Origin: Melampsora larici-populina 98AG31
Lineage: Eukaryota; Basidiomycota; Pucciniomycetes; Pucciniales; Melampsoraceae
Assembly (NCBI RefSeq): GCF_000204055.1
Contig: NW_006768876.1
Coordinates: 1-64,000 of the forward strand
Direction of reading: 5' to 3'
Length of the DNA stretch: 64,000 nucleotides
Part shown: piece by piece, positions 11,822 to 24,076 of the stretch
Numbering within the stretch: position 1 is the first letter of the stretch
How the letters are laid out: each line of letters opens with the position of its first letter
Made by a program: the position numbers and the translations under genes
The notes under the pieces: model-generated
Told to the model about the DNA's origin: nothing
The model's input: the letters and a program-made list of their open reading frames with translations, nothing else
The model's database searches: none

Positions 11822-14471
11822 TCAACAGATTTGGCAACCTAGGTCCTTAAAGATGATCTCATCAGCATCTGAAATATTGTAATCCGATAACACTTTTTGA
11901 TCATCATTGAGAACTTTTTTATTGACCGTAGTAAGTCGCTGATGATTTAAATCAAGCTAAATGAAATCATTCATCAAAAAAAACAGATCAATCAGATTGA
12001 AGGGATACTAAAGAACCAATCAATAAATTGACTCCCACCTTTGTAGATTTCTTGATGATAGACTTGAGGTCTTGAACAGTCAGCGAATCAAGAGATCAAT
12101 TTTCATTCAATTTGGATTTGAATGAGTTGTAACCTCTTGAACAAGACTTGATGGCTAGCAAGACCATTGAATGAGATGATGATTGAGTTCAAGTAATATG
12201 TTTTAGTTGTATCACTCTGAAAATGAATATTGAAGAGACAGAAGTGAAAAAAAGGTTATCCTACTGGGGTAAATCTGAATAGTGACAGCAGAATACACAA
12301 GGACACCATTTCAGTCTGAGTCTCACCGCACAGTCAGCCAATAGTCATGCGAGCTTACTGACCACGCCCTCAGCCACCAGATTCTGATCTCATTTTGATT
12401 GTCAGTACGCCGTATGGAATGCCAGTTTGTAGCTCAGAGCCCGACAATACAGCAAACCAATCGGCTTTACTGAAAACCACAAAGAAGAAGCAGTAGTGAC
12501 CCAGATATGAACTTAAGAAACAATAGGAAATGTTCAGTCGCATGTCAGCTCCATCAATCAATTTACGCTTATCAGCCTTCCACTTACAAAGATCTTACGC
12601 CTTTGCAAAGGCAATGAAGTCCTAAAACCTTAGGATGAGCAAAATCAACACCAGCAGGCAATATGCGTGAGTAATAAGCTGTGTGAGAGGGCAGTGGGGG
12701 ACTCACTATCACAATATAACACCTGGCAAGCTCGGTGAAGTCTTTGATTCAGTTCTCACTTGTATGGTTTCATGAAAATGAGCAAGATGTTTGAAGGGTG
12801 GAGTACGATACGGGTGAGTTGGCGATCTGAGCATTGGGGATGAAGGTTGACAGACGAATGGGTGGCGACTCGACTATTGAGTCAAGAACTATTGTTGGGT
12901 TCAGGAGTGGAAACTTTGTTGTGTTATCGAGAGCCAAACCAAGGATCATGCACTTGAAGAGCTATAGCCAAGTGGTTGGGCAATTGCCAGGGTAAGGATG
13001 AGGTCACGGTTTGGATGATCAGATGTTATAATGTTTTGATAAGGAGGAATGAAGACAATGCAAGTGGTTGGTGGTAAGAGATCAAACCTGGGGTTGTGGG
13101 TAACTTGAAAGGGGGTAGGTTGGTGCTGCAAGCAATGATGTTTGTTCACTGGAGGCATCAGGTATCAATTCCGTACGGTTATGACCTGGTGGATGGCCGC
13201 GAGTTGGGTAAATATGGTAAGGTCATCCGCCTCAGGTGAATGGTGATGAGCAGGAAGGATTGATGGAGATGAGTGATGGTGAAACATGTGGGGTGGGTGG
13301 GCATTAATTTGTGTGGACGCGTAAACCCTCAATTTGTAGTAGGGATTGGAGGTTTAATCGAGTTTTGCCGTCGAACGAGGTTCACCCTTAACTTGAATGA
13401 TGATCTATAACATAAAATCACGACCGAAGACAACCGTCTCCAGCTTCCAATCCTCACTTCCAATTCCATGCCACAAAACCGCTTCATTTCTAACAAAGGC
13501 AACGGTTCCCAGCTCTAAATTCTGGCTTCCGAAACCATGCCATAAATCTCTTTTTTTCTAACTCACCGCCCTGAATATTACTTCATAGTCCAACTCACTT
13601 CCCTCGCAACAGACCCTAACAAGCTACGCTAATCTACATTACATACACACTTACTCACCACTGGCCCCGCCACACGGACAATACATGGAAGGGTTTCATC
13701 ACTTCGGACCCGCTCTGTTACGTCATACGTGGACTCCATGACTCAGCCCAATCTTTGTCAACAAGTAGCTGTCGCTATCACACAATCAACGTACCACCGC
13801 CCTGGCCAAGTCGATACGTGAGCTTACGCATTAGCCATCTGTCACTACTACGTTCGCCAAGGTCCGCCGTAGCCAGCTCCATTTTCGCGCTCAGTAATAT
13901 TCCCAAACAAACCGGTCCAACAAGACTTTTCGCCCACTAACGTTTTGTTTCACTTCACATCAACACCGTCCGAATTTTCGCCTTCTCCCTTTAGCGGTCT
14001 CCATGTCTATGCTGGTTGATCCAGGTCACATCCCAATTACGGTTCAATCGCTGGGCACAGACCATTAAACAGCCATTACTTGCCAATCGCCACCTCACAA
14101 GACTATTTCTTGTTCTTATAAATACTATCAACTATTAGCTCGAATTCGATTAATTCATCCCAACACGAATCTTGATAACTTCAACCACTTGTGATAGTTC
14201 CAGCTCAATTTCTCTTTGAGTAGTTTCATTTCAAGCGACGTCCTCAAGAAGTTAAAAACACATCGCTTTGTCGACCACATCACACTTCCGCCTATTCCAT
14301 TATACGAACCTTTTCCAACAACAATAAACTACTCGACAATCTACTTCCCGCACCTATTTTGTCAGACAGATTCAAGGCTGAATTCAATTCAACTTTCTAC
14401 ATTGATTCAATCGACCAACCTCACTTCTCCCACATTGACCCTGCACTCAAATACTTCAAGCTTGACTCATC
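11822..14471. other. No confident gene; left part of the Helitron begins somewhere here
   Basis: Composition shifts from AT-rich to more balanced near 12.3 kb. The Helitron 5' end (expected to start TC) should lie between there and 14.2 kb but could not be fixed. Minus-strand frames near 12370-12560 and 12950-13160 hint at decayed OB-like relatives but lack the conserved exon. Confidence 0.35.
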
Positions 14472-15671
14472 ATGTCCAAAGTCATGACCAAGAACATGTC
14501 AAACGCGCCTGTCAAAAAGTCACACTCATTTATGGTTTCTAGTGTATTCGAAGTCTCTGAGATAGTCAGTTCTATTTCTCTGCTTGGCTCCACACGGCAT
14601 TAACAATCCAAACTCTTTCCCAGCTTCCTCCCGCAGATAGCAGAAACTATACTTACCGAGGTACCACTGTGGCTCTTACCTGCAGTGGTTGGGACGGTGA
14701 CAATGAGCGCGAGTACGACGGCGACTTGATTGCATACTGTAGTTCCATGGAAGTTCCCTTGGAAAATCACTGCTATGCGATCAAGGCCAAAATGATACCC
14801 AGCACGGAATCAGCCGACTACAAATTATATTTTGAAGCCGATCACAAAATTCTCGTAGGAACTTCTGACACATTCGCTGGAGAACTTCACAACAACGCCG
14901 CTGCCTCCGGCTTCGGAACCGTCTCCTCACAACGCGAATTGCCCGAACCCAATACCGAAGACGCCACATTGGCTTTCACCATGAACCACGCGGACTACAA
15001 TCCTCAAGTAAGCAGTCTCTTCTATCCTTTAATTCCTACCAGCCATTCTCGATCCTCGAACTAACAAATCTGCCACCAGCTCCGCGAAAGCGTTGAATTC
15101 GAAGTCAAGTATTGTATTTGTCCAACCGTGAAGATGAAGGCATCCCAAGTTCTGATTCAGGATGGCAAAGAGACGTTAGTACACGGATTCATTGTCGACT
15201 GGGACAATGACAACAACCGTTGGATTGTGGAGGTGAGTACTTCAACAGTGATCCACGCATTTGGTGGAACTAATTGCATATTCCGGGTAGGTCACATCGT
15301 TGAACGTAGCGAGTGGGCACGAAACGACCAACAAGAAGCGCCAGGCTGCCGGGACCAAGGTCACGCCTACTGGCAGAGTCCGTCCCGCTAAGTATGTTCG
15401 CCCACTTCAATACGAGTGGAATAACATTAGCTAACAAGTCTAACACGCCAGGCACATAAATACCTCCAGTCCTACCACGTCCACCCCGCCAACCAAGACT
15501 TCGGGATCCGCTGGGAAAGGCAAGAAGCGACCAGACCCGCCTCCCAAGGAGGGATACTTCGATGACGACGGTAACGTAGTCATGAAGCCCCCCGAAGCGC
15601 CTGAGCCCGGTCCCAGTGCCCCCAAGCGCGCTCCCGCTGGCCGTACTGCAAAGAAGTCAAAGGGCGCTTAG
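14472..15671 (+). CDS. Helitron-carried OB-fold-like protein, copy 1
   Basis: Not recognised from a named family. Proposed exons: 14472-14541, 14637-15007, 15080-15232, 15291-15391 and 15452-15671, about 304 residues. Exons 2-5 are supported by frame continuity and clean GT-AG edges; exon 1 and its acceptor are less sure (an alternative acceptor lies 13 bases upstream). Two beta-rich segments are seen. The second (VEFEVKYCICPTV then NRWIVEV) is encoded largely by a 153-base phase-0 exon. The tail is rich in Pro, Lys and Arg with KGKKR and AKKSK, suggesting nuclear or DNA binding. Its position upstream of the Helitron helicase and its relatives at 20740-21511 and 22997-23862 suggest a single-strand DNA-binding, RPA-like role, by analogy with plant Helitrons carrying RPA genes. 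That function is inference. Confidence 0.6.
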
Positions 15672-16058
15672 CCCGGCGCAGTTCTATTTGTCTCTCACTG
15701 TATTATGTTCGCACTCGATGTAGCCGGGCGACGCCAGTTGTATGTTATTGACCACACTCCATTGATCGTAATCCTAAGCTTTGCGCCTGTAACTCTGGTT
15801 GTTTGACTTCCCATCCACTTTGCCTGAACCGGCCCAAGCACGTAGTGAATTTGAATATAGCTGGTCCATTTCAAAGCTCGCTGTGAGAATCAATTGGCTC
15901 GAGGAGAGACAAAACTGCTCAAGCCATTCCCTTCCTGGCCCTTGACACATCTTTATCACTAGCCTCAGAGCCAATTATTTGCCAGCGAATATCTGATCGT
16001 CTTTGACCACTTCCATTTTACAAAGTCAAAGAACAAACACTACAACTTCTTTAGGATC
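15672..16058. other. Intergenic spacer inside the Helitron
   Basis: Separates copy 1 from the Rep/helicase gene. No coding frame of note; presumably holds the terminator of the former and the promoter of the latter. Confidence 0.4.
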
Positions 16059-19000
16059 ATGAGTAGCGACGGCGACTCCATCCATTCACAATCGGAAGAT
16101 GAAGAAGTGATCACCGGACTTGGCCTAGCCTCTTCGACGCTTCCGGAAACCTCAGAACGGAGCATTTTGGCTAGATTTCGAAGTCAAATTCCATACGACG
16201 TCGGCAAATGTGATGATCCTTGTGCTACCTGTGGGGCTTTGCACTGGAAACTTGAGCGGACTCAGAAGACAATGTCGTCTCCTTCGGTCACCTACTTGAC
16301 ATGCTGCCAACAAGGAGCGGTAGGACTTCCAAGTGATCATTTGGAGAACGGCTTGACGCCTCCATTCCTTCGCCGTCTATTCACGGACCAAGACCAAAGT
16401 GAGTCCCAACGTAGTCAGATTCGCGAATATTACTGACTGCGGCCATTCAGTGTCCAAGAATTTCAGGCGGAACATTTGCTCTTTCAATAACGCGGTTTCT
16501 TTTACCTCGACGGCTTCAAAACCGGACAAGACGGTTTTGGGAAACAGTGGAGCATGGACATATCGTATTAAAGGCTCACTCACTCATTTGATTGGTTCCC
16601 TCCTCCCAATCGAAGGCGCCGTCAAGACATTTGGACAGATGTTCATCTTTGGCGACCAAGCCGAGGAGGAACTCTCACTGCGCAAGCCAGAAAACTCAGG
16701 CATGAATATACAAACACTCGCCACAATTCAAGCTTTTCTATATCTCAATAATCCATTTGCAAAGGTGTACAAGGCAGCAGAGGCGATCCTGGCGCCAGGC
16801 CAAGTCAAGACGATCAAGATCAAATCCCTCCAGCGCCATGGGCGGAACGTCAGTAGATATAATTACCCAACTTGCAGTCAGGTCGCGGCGATACTGCCGG
16901 GCGATGGTTTGGTCGGCTCAAAGGACCGTGATATCATCTTGCATCGGCAGTCAGGAGAATTGCAGCGGATTTCTGAGCTCAACACGAATTATTTTTCGCT
17001 CCGATATCCACTCTTCTTTATGTACAGCTCGCACGGCTGGGACGAGCATTATCGACATTACACTGAGAAGCGTAAGTTCATTACCAAGTCAATTCATTTC
17101 TCAACGCTGACACTCCATTATAGGTCTCTCTGGGAAAGTCACTGCGCTCGAGTGGTTTGCCTACACTCTGTTTCAGCGACGCGACGTGTTCTCAGCAGTC
17201 TTGAGAGGTGGAAGGTTATTTCAGGAGTATTTGGTGGACATGTATGTCTGTATTGAAAACGCAAGGCTCAAATACATTAGCAAGAATCAACCAAAACTCA
17301 GAGCAGAGCTTTACAACGGTGCCACTGAGGCTCTGAACAACCAAGACTCGACGATTGGACGTGCGATAATCCTACCAGCAACATTCATCGGCGGGCCGCG
17401 GCACATGCACCAGCTTTACCAAGACGCGATGGCTTTAGTGAAGACTTTCGGCCGGCCGAGCCTCTTTATTACGATGACAGCCAACACGCACTGGGAGGAA
17501 ATCACACGCACGCTGTTCAAAGGTCAATTACCTGAGGATTGTCCGGACTTGATTGCGCGGGTTTATCACATGAAGCTGAAGGAGCTCCATTGAGACGTGA
17601 TGAAGAGAATGAGATTGGGTGTATGCATCTCAGACGTACACACAGTCGAATTTCAGAAGCGCGGATCTCCTCATACGCATAATATTTTGATACTCGATAG
17701 AAAATCTACACCCAAAACTGCGGAAGATGTTGATTTACTTGTGCGGGCTACAATTCCCGACCCAATTACTGAGCCGTTATTATATGAACTGGTTACTGAA
17801 AATATGGTTCATGGCCCATGTGGAGAAGGAAGAAGCTGTTGGAATGGGACGAAATGCAAGTATGGCTTCCCACAACCCTTTCAAGAGACGACCGTCATGA
17901 CTGAGGGCGCTTATCCAAAGTACAAGCGACCGGACAACGGGGTGTCATTCATCAAAAATGGACGCGTGTATACAAACCGTGATGTGGTTCCATACAATCC
18001 ATTTCTTCTACTTAAATTCCGCTGCCACATAAATGTCGAGATAGCTGTAAGCATGAAGGCAGTCAAGTATTTATACAAGTACATAGCTAAGGGGCACGAT
18101 CGACAGGATCTGAGTCTGGAGACTGAAAATGAGCCGACGGACTATGTTGATGCGCGGTGCCTGGGCGCAGCAGAAGGTGAGCGTGTAGTCGTACCTCATG
18201 GAGAGATTCTTGCTGACTTTTGAATTAGCTGCTTGGAGGTTGCTCAAGTATTCGCTGTCTGGACGTCATCCGGCTATAACACGTCTGACACTGCATGACG
18301 AACATAACCAAATGGTGTACTTTCGCAATCGAGATGGACTTCGTGCTGCACTGGATTCGGGACGAGCAACAAGGACAACACTATCGGAGTATATGAGGTT
18401 ATGCGCAGAAAACGTTAGGATAGATCGTACATTTCTAACTGCGCGCGCGCTCCTGTATACCGACATGACCAAGTACTTTTGGTGGAACAAATCCGACAAA
18501 GAGTGGTCAAGAAGAGTCAAGGATTCAGCCACTGTGGCGCGATTGTACTTTGCGAAGCCGGGCCATGGTGATTGGTATTACTTACGTCTTCTTTTAACCT
18601 CGACACGCGGTGCTAAGTCATTTCAATATTTGAGGACAGTAAACGGGATGCTCTACTCGACTTATCGAGCAGCGGCCAACGCGCGTGGTCTGCTGTTGAG
18701 CGACGCTCATTATGACACCTGCCTGACAGAAGCGGCCGACTTTAAAACCGGAGGACAACTTCGAGACATGTTTGCCATACTCCTGGTTCACAGTCCTCCC
18801 GCAGACCCGCAAGCACTCTGGGACAAACACTCAGACAATTTAATAGATGATTGCCAGTACAGGTTAGCTTTGACATTGCCATTAATAACTCCTAGCAACA
18901 CTCAGCTTGAGCACTATGGTCTTTCCCTTCTCGAGGATACTTTGATAGATATGGGTTCCTCACTACTCGCAGTGGGGCTTGAACCTGTCGATTGGGAGCT

Positions 19001-20525
19001 GTTACGGCCCCTAGGGATCACACGAGACGACGCTTCTATTGATGGCGTCACGGTAGAAGAAAGCGAAGAGTTCTTGAACAATGCAGTTCCGAAACTAACC
19101 CACGAGCAGAGGTTCGTATACAACTCTGTCATTGGGAGGATCAAAGCAGGATCTGGCGGTGTGATGTTTGTAGATGGGCCAGGCGGTTGCGGTAAAACTT
19201 TTTTACTCAACACATGTCTTCACTACTGCAACGCAAATGGCCATGGATTCGTCTCCGTCGCGTCCTCCGGAATCGCGGCTCTTCTTTTACTGGAAGGGGC
19301 AACGGCGCACTCAATGTTGATGATCCCGTTGAACGCGACGGAGGAATCAACTTGTAACTTCTCTCCATCGACAGCGAAGGGCCGTCACCTCCTAATGACG
19401 GGGTTCATCGTCTGGGATGAAATCTCAATGATGAACAAGAATTTGATTGAGTGTGTGGACCGGTCGCTTAGGGATTTAAGAGGCGTGGATAGGCCATTTG
19501 GAGGAATCACCATACTGTTCTCGGGGGACTTCAGACAGATATTGCCAGTAGTCCCTCACGGAGGCGTCATGGACTGTGTAAGAGTATGCCTCAAATACTC
19601 TTACCTCTGGCCGGAAACCAAGGAATTTGAACTCACGGTCAACATGCGCCTTCGAGGAGGATTAGACGAGGAGCAAGAAGGGTCGGACCGAGGCGAATTT
19701 GCCAAGTGGCTTCTAAGGCTTGGCTCAGGTGAACTTCAGAGCAGAACGCATGAGAAAATCAAGTTGGAACACATGGATTGTACAAGCGTCAAGCCAAGTA
19801 ACAACCTTGTGTCGTCTCAAATCCGGAACTTCTATGCAGCAACTAACAATCTGTTACGTCGGGGAGCATGGGAACAACTAGCGCTCTATTACGGTTCAAG
19901 GGCGATCATCACGCCGCTGAATCAGACAGTTGACAGGCTAAATACCTCGGTAATCGACGCTATTGACGGCGAACTGAAGACTTATGATTCAATGGACCAT
20001 ATCGATCAAGATAATGAAGAGCACGTCACAGCGGATATTCTGAATAGCTTTGACTTTCCTGGCTTCCCACACCACACTCTCAAGCTCAAGGTGAGTTGCG
20101 TCGTTGTCTTACTGAGGAACTTGAATTTCGCGACCGGACTGTGCAACGGGACAAGGCTCTTGATTACCGCCGCGTCTCAGCATGCGTTGCAGTGTTTAAT
20201 TGTGAACGGCCCAAGGAGTGGCATGAGTATCTCGCTCCCAATGATGGCACTGCTTCACCCAGGTAACAAAGCGGCGCCTATTTCATTTTATCGTTTCCAA
20301 TTCCCAGTCTCACTAGCTTTCGCATTAACCATCAACAAATCGCAAGGCCAAACGTTGAACAAAGTGTGTCTGGTGCTCCCCACGCCGGTCTTTGCGCACG
20401 GTCAGTTGTATGTGGGTTTGTCAAGATGCACTTCCGCTGCGGGTACAAGCGTTGTGGTAACTGAAACGGAGCGTGAACTGTCCACGCTTAATGTGGTTTA
20501 CCGCGGTTTGTTATTGAGAGAATAA
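16059..20525 (+). CDS. Helitron Rep/PIF1-like helicase (one in-frame stop)
   Basis: Rolling-circle replication initiator and 5'-3' helicase. Exons: 16059-16398, 16451-17071, 17124-18176, 18229-20525; all three introns are short GT-AG and keep frame. The N-terminus has the Helitron zinc-finger-like segment (CATCGALHW ... CC). The Rep domain shows GGPRHMHQLYQDAM, the HUH motif in VEFQKRGSPHTH (near 17650) and the tyrosine motif KYLYKYIAKGHD (near 18075). The helicase has Walker A GPGGCGKTF (near 19185), Walker B VWDEISM (near 19415), SGDFRQILP and the C-terminal INKSQGQTL ... HGQLYVGLSR. A TGA at 17591-17593 interrupts the Rep domain just before the HUH motif; CGA to TGA would explain it. The remaining frame is open for about 1,400 residues, so decay is recent or the stop is a sequence error. 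Confidence 0.88.
17591..17593 (+). other. In-frame TGA within the Helitron Rep domain
   Basis: The frame is the same on both sides (exon 17124-18176). The residues either side, KELH then DVMKRMRLG, fit a single missing arginine-type codon. A CpG transition (CGA to TGA) is the simplest origin. Confidence 0.7.
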
Positions 20526-20739
20526 CACGCGGAATTTGTTGCTTGTGTTGATAATGTAAGATTGTGAATAGACTACTGTAATAGCTGCAGCGAATTGCGC
20601 CGAGATGTCAAAAGAGATTTCAAATTGTACATGAATAAATGAGGACGCAGAATTCCAATGATCATCGAGTATCAATTACGATGAGACCTCCAAGTGAACC
20701 ACTTGCCAACAAATATGTCAAGTCGCACAATACGCGTTC

Positions 20740-21511
20740 CTAAGGGAATGCTCCGTTTGCAGGGCCTGGAAGAATGTAAGAGGCCTGAGGGTAGACGTCA
20801 GCAGCGCCCGTCAAGGAGTGGTCATCGTACTTACTCGAATGCTCCACAGTGCCGAATCCTGAGCATGAGAAACGATGGAGCCTACGAGCGACAAGACACG
20901 TCCTTTATGGAAGGTGCCCGGGGGTGAGTCGGTCATAATCCGTAAGCTGACAATGTACCTCATGTTGAAGGTATGATGTCGTCGTTCCTGGAGGGAAGTC
21001 AGTAACGGTCTATGTCTGGGAGCCATTGAATTCTCACGTTTGGTTCGTAGTCACAATGCGAGAGAACTACATCCCAATGTGATTTGTTGGCAGAGAGATT
21101 ACAAGAAACAATGCTCCCCACGGATGAGACGTGTATATCATTGATGTTACTGGTATTGACTTGCGGGTTGGTGAACACTTGGGCGAATTCGTTTGCGTCG
21201 ACGTGAAGGACGGGTTCTCGAGGGTAAGGGAGAAGTATAATGTTGCCACGGAGAGCGAAGGCCAGTTGAGGACCCAAAACGTATTGGCCATAAGGCTCAC
21301 AGACAATCACGGTTGTAGCATGGAGGGAACTAGGCATGTCAACCAAGTGGGTCCAGAAGCGTCGCGCAGAGTAGCAGTGATCACGACGCGGTTCTTCGAC
21401 CTAGAACAGTGTCAGTTGAGTCCTACCTCGAAGAAGGCCATGACTTACAAGCTCTCCTAAGACGAATATACCGTCGAGGATCACAGGGAGTCGTTGATGG
21501 GCGTGAGCCAT
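20740..21511 (-). CDS. Helitron-carried OB-fold-like protein, copy 3
   Basis: Not recognised from a named family. Proposed exons on the minus strand: 21511-21449, 21400-21038, 20987-20835 and 20784-20740, about 207 residues; all junctions are phase 0 with GT-AG edges and CTGAC-like branch sites. Exon 3 is exactly 153 bases (51 codons), as in copies 1 and 2. It carries the same landmarks: Phe at exon position 7, Tyr at 11, a G-x-V-x-x-L-x-G strand (GRVLSLVGSIV) and Trp near the end (LWSIR). Exon 2 has TTVIVCEPYG and FALRGNIILLP, matching the first beta segment of the relatives. It lies just downstream of, and antisense to, the helicase gene. The last short exon is the least certain. A DNA-binding role is inferred. 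Confidence 0.6.
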
Positions 21512-22526
21512 GTTGTGTAATGCGACAAGGAGTGAACTTACGATGCGTCAAAATTGGGAACAATGTGGTCAAGTCGTGCACGTGGAGAGTCATAGCCGGC
21601 TGCGCGTCAACGACATACGATCCGTTCCTAAAACGGATGTAGCAGGTCAAGAATTAGGGCAACGGGATTTGCGCGCCTGGAGGGCATGGATCAGATGAGG
21701 ACAACGTCTTCTACCGCATAATAGGAGCTGTTTGCGCTGGATAACGCATGGTGGCGTATGTGGATGGAGCAATTTGGGAATTGATGTCATTCATAAATAT
21801 ATTTCATTTAAAGGCGCTTGGAATGCGTGATGAGCATACATGGTTACAAGAGATTAACCAGGACAAGAACGTAGGGGTAGTACATGTCCTGAAATTCAGC
21901 CTCTATGACGGGATCAGGGCAGTCAGTTCGCAGGAAGTGAGTGTGAGCTGCATGACGTGATGTAGACTCACATATTGAGTTCGAGAGAGGCTTCTTCGCA
22001 CAATCTCGACCTGAGAATAATATGTAGGTGAGGGGGACCACGGCGTTGGTGCTTGAGTACAATATGAAGTACACAGGAGTTAGGCGAAGTATAGGTGAAG
22101 TGAAGTGTGCGTCTGGTACACGGGACAAGTGTGCGTCTGATACACGGAATTGCTTTGGGCATCTTGGTGAGTATCTCTCAAACTGGGACGTGGTAGTGAA
22201 GCTATGTGAGCTAGTATATAATGTGACAAGAATGGTTCAGGATACTCACAAGTGTTGTGTTGATAGTAGGGTTAAGGTATTTTGATGGCTTGATTGTCAG
22301 TTGTCAAGTGCAACGATGCAAGTCACGGGCTTTTGTAGTGAATTGGTTGGATTTGGCGCCGTTGCGCGTCTATGGTTGACTGAACCACGCGGCTAAGCTG
22401 GATGGCGTGGAGGGAAGTGGCTTGTGACACACGTGGAGGCAAGAGCAGGTCAGTGGGTGAAGTCAAGCAATGAACTGGACACAGAGCGACCAGGGGAGGC
22501 GAAGTAGGTAAGTCTTACAGGATGTG
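21512..22526. other. Helitron interior without a confident gene
   Basis: Scattered plus- and minus-strand stretches resemble pieces of the OB-like family (plus-strand TTALVLEYN near 22035; minus-strand EFQDMYYPYVLV near 21890) but stops or missing exons prevent a model. These are probably decayed relatives. Confidence 0.3.
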
Positions 22527-22905
22527 TTAAACTAGGAATACGTAACCAGGCTGGTGTAACGGCTTGTGATAGTTCCGTGTGAAACAGTCTGGTACCAAGG
22601 GGAGACAACAATTGGACCGAAACAAGTGGAAGTCATTTGCCAGTTGTGTCTGATTAATGAAATTGCTAGGCGAGAAGAGGACTGTTCCGGTCATGAAAGT
22701 GATGAGCTGGTTTGGATTGCGGGTGCAGAAAGCGATCGGGGTCAGAACTGGCTGAGCCAGTCCGTTAAGAGGCAGGGATTCGGCCGCTGAATTCGATGAA
22801 TTCATGGCGACGAGGGAGACTTCAGGCTGGTCGCGATTCACTGTAAAAAGGCCAAACTTGCTCACCTGGGACGGAGATGGAACAATTTTTGCAACTGTCG
22901 AATTT
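22527..22905 (-). pseudogene. Possible fourth OB-like relative, incomplete
   Basis: A minus-strand open frame carries EVSLVAMNSS and, about 30 residues on, QLITFMTGTVLFSPSNF. These align with the first beta segment of copies 1-3 (TVALTCSG ... YAIKAKMIPS and TVIVCEPYG ... FALRGNIILLP). The conserved 51-codon exon was not found downstream, so it is either decayed or spliced in a way not resolved here. Its 5' end lies under 100 bases from the start of copy 2 on the other strand. Confidence 0.35.
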
Positions 22906-22996
22906 CAGATATCATTGTATTGATAGTGTAGACTTGCGGGCTGCTTACGACTGTACAACCTGACGTCTCATCTACCTCATCTTATTGAATCACGCT

Positions 22997-23862
22997 ATGC
23001 AAGTCGGAACTGGTTTTCATCTCCCGTTACGTTTCTCCAGTGTGTTCTGGGTTGGAAGTCAGGTAAGCACCGAATAGTTTTTAGGGAGATTTATTTCTTA
23101 CGACATTGTCTAGGTCATTTCCGATCAGGATGGTGCGGGGAGATTCAGGCTACACCATACGCATGTTGTGGTTTGTGATGCAACATTGAGGTCATATGGA
23201 TTAATAATAGCCGGAAGAAGGAATTGGAGCAGGGTCCGCTCGAATGGATCTTATCGTCTCAAAGGAGAAGTGGTGCCTGGCGCGCCGGGTACCACAGACA
23301 CTTTGTTCAAAGATGAATCAGGTACGATTTCAATGGACAACATAGCCGTGGATGTGCTTGAGTTGGCGAACAGAGTGTCGGTACAGAGTGTTGGTCAAAT
23401 CGTCGACTGGTTTGGTAGACCTAGCCGTGCCGGCGGTTATGCAGACGAAGTGTGCACGGTGTTGCATAGGTATTGTAATCATGCAGTAAGTTTGTTTGTT
23501 TCAGGAAGGAAAGCTAGTACTGACTTCGTTCTCAGGAGGGTAGAGTAGTAGAATTCCGTGCAACATACGTCTTCGACACAAACGTTTCTTCGTCGCTGAG
23601 CATCGATGCGCTCAACCCTGGGAACATTGTGAACTTGAGGGGGAGTGTGGTTGCGTTCAACAGTGTGAGAAATCAATGGGAAATCAAAGTTAGTTGTTTT
23701 TGTCCTTGGATTGTGTCGTAAGGCCTGATGTTGACATGGAGTTCCCAGGTCTCACATGTGATTGTCGTAGGAAGGCGGAACAGGATTCGTAGGAGTAGAA
23801 GGCAACAGGGGTTAGCTGCTTTGAAATCGAGGCGCAGTGGGAGAAGAGGCAGGCGGACATGA
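22997..23862 (+). CDS. Helitron-carried OB-fold-like protein, copy 2
   Basis: Not recognised from a named family. Exons: 22997-23062, 23114-23485, 23536-23688 and 23749-23862, 234 residues; every junction is phase 0 with GT-AG edges (introns 51, 50 and 60 bases). The first segment has HVVVCDATLRSYG and YRLKGEVVPG. Exon 3, exactly 51 codons, has VVEFRATYVF, GNIVNLRGSVV and NQWEIK. The tail is strongly basic (GRRNRIRRSRRQ, RRSGRRGRR), consistent with DNA or RNA binding. It is the clearest member of the family and appears intact. Its place near the Helitron 3' end, with relatives on the other side of the helicase, suggests duplication within the element. An RPA-like single-strand-binding role is inference; secreted or structural roles look unlikely because no signal peptide is seen. 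Confidence 0.68.
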
Positions 23863-24059
23863 GGTCACGTATGGTCAATGATTGTGTTTTGAGGTACATT
23901 TGTAACGATTGTGATTACTGTAGATAGTCTGGTTGCTGGAATGTAAAATTCATGTTGTAAAAGACGACCGGCAGGAGGCTTGAACGACGCGGATTTGCAC
24001 TTCGTCGAGGATTGGACGGACACTGAGGGCGCATGGTGGCGCGCCTTTTCGAGTACAAG

Positions 24060-24076
24060 GGGCGGCGCAGCCGCCC
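24060..24076. other. Hairpin near the probable Helitron 3' end
   Basis: GGGCGGC, loop GCA, GCCGCCC: a perfect 7-base GC stem. Helitrons end shortly after such a hairpin. Directly after it the sequence becomes AT-rich and, 83 bases on, an exon of an unrelated gene begins. The usual CTRR terminus is not present at the expected spot. Confidence 0.5.

Noticed and set aside
12370..12561. Minus-strand frame resembling the Trp end of the OB-like exon
   Set aside because: Spacing between the Tyr and Trp landmarks is too short and no flanking exons could be joined.
14216..14542. 108-codon frame upstream of OB-like copy 1
   Set aside because: Ser/Thr/Leu-rich translation of pyrimidine-rich DNA; the ATG at 14472 in another frame splices properly into the conserved exon.
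18863..18895. Possible 33-base intron in the Helitron helicase
   Set aside because: Shorter than other introns here and the frame is open without removing it.
21844..22128. Minus-strand frame with EFQDMYYPYVLV, similar to the start of the 51-codon exon
   Set aside because: A stop follows within a few codons and the acceptor is out of phase; at best a relic.
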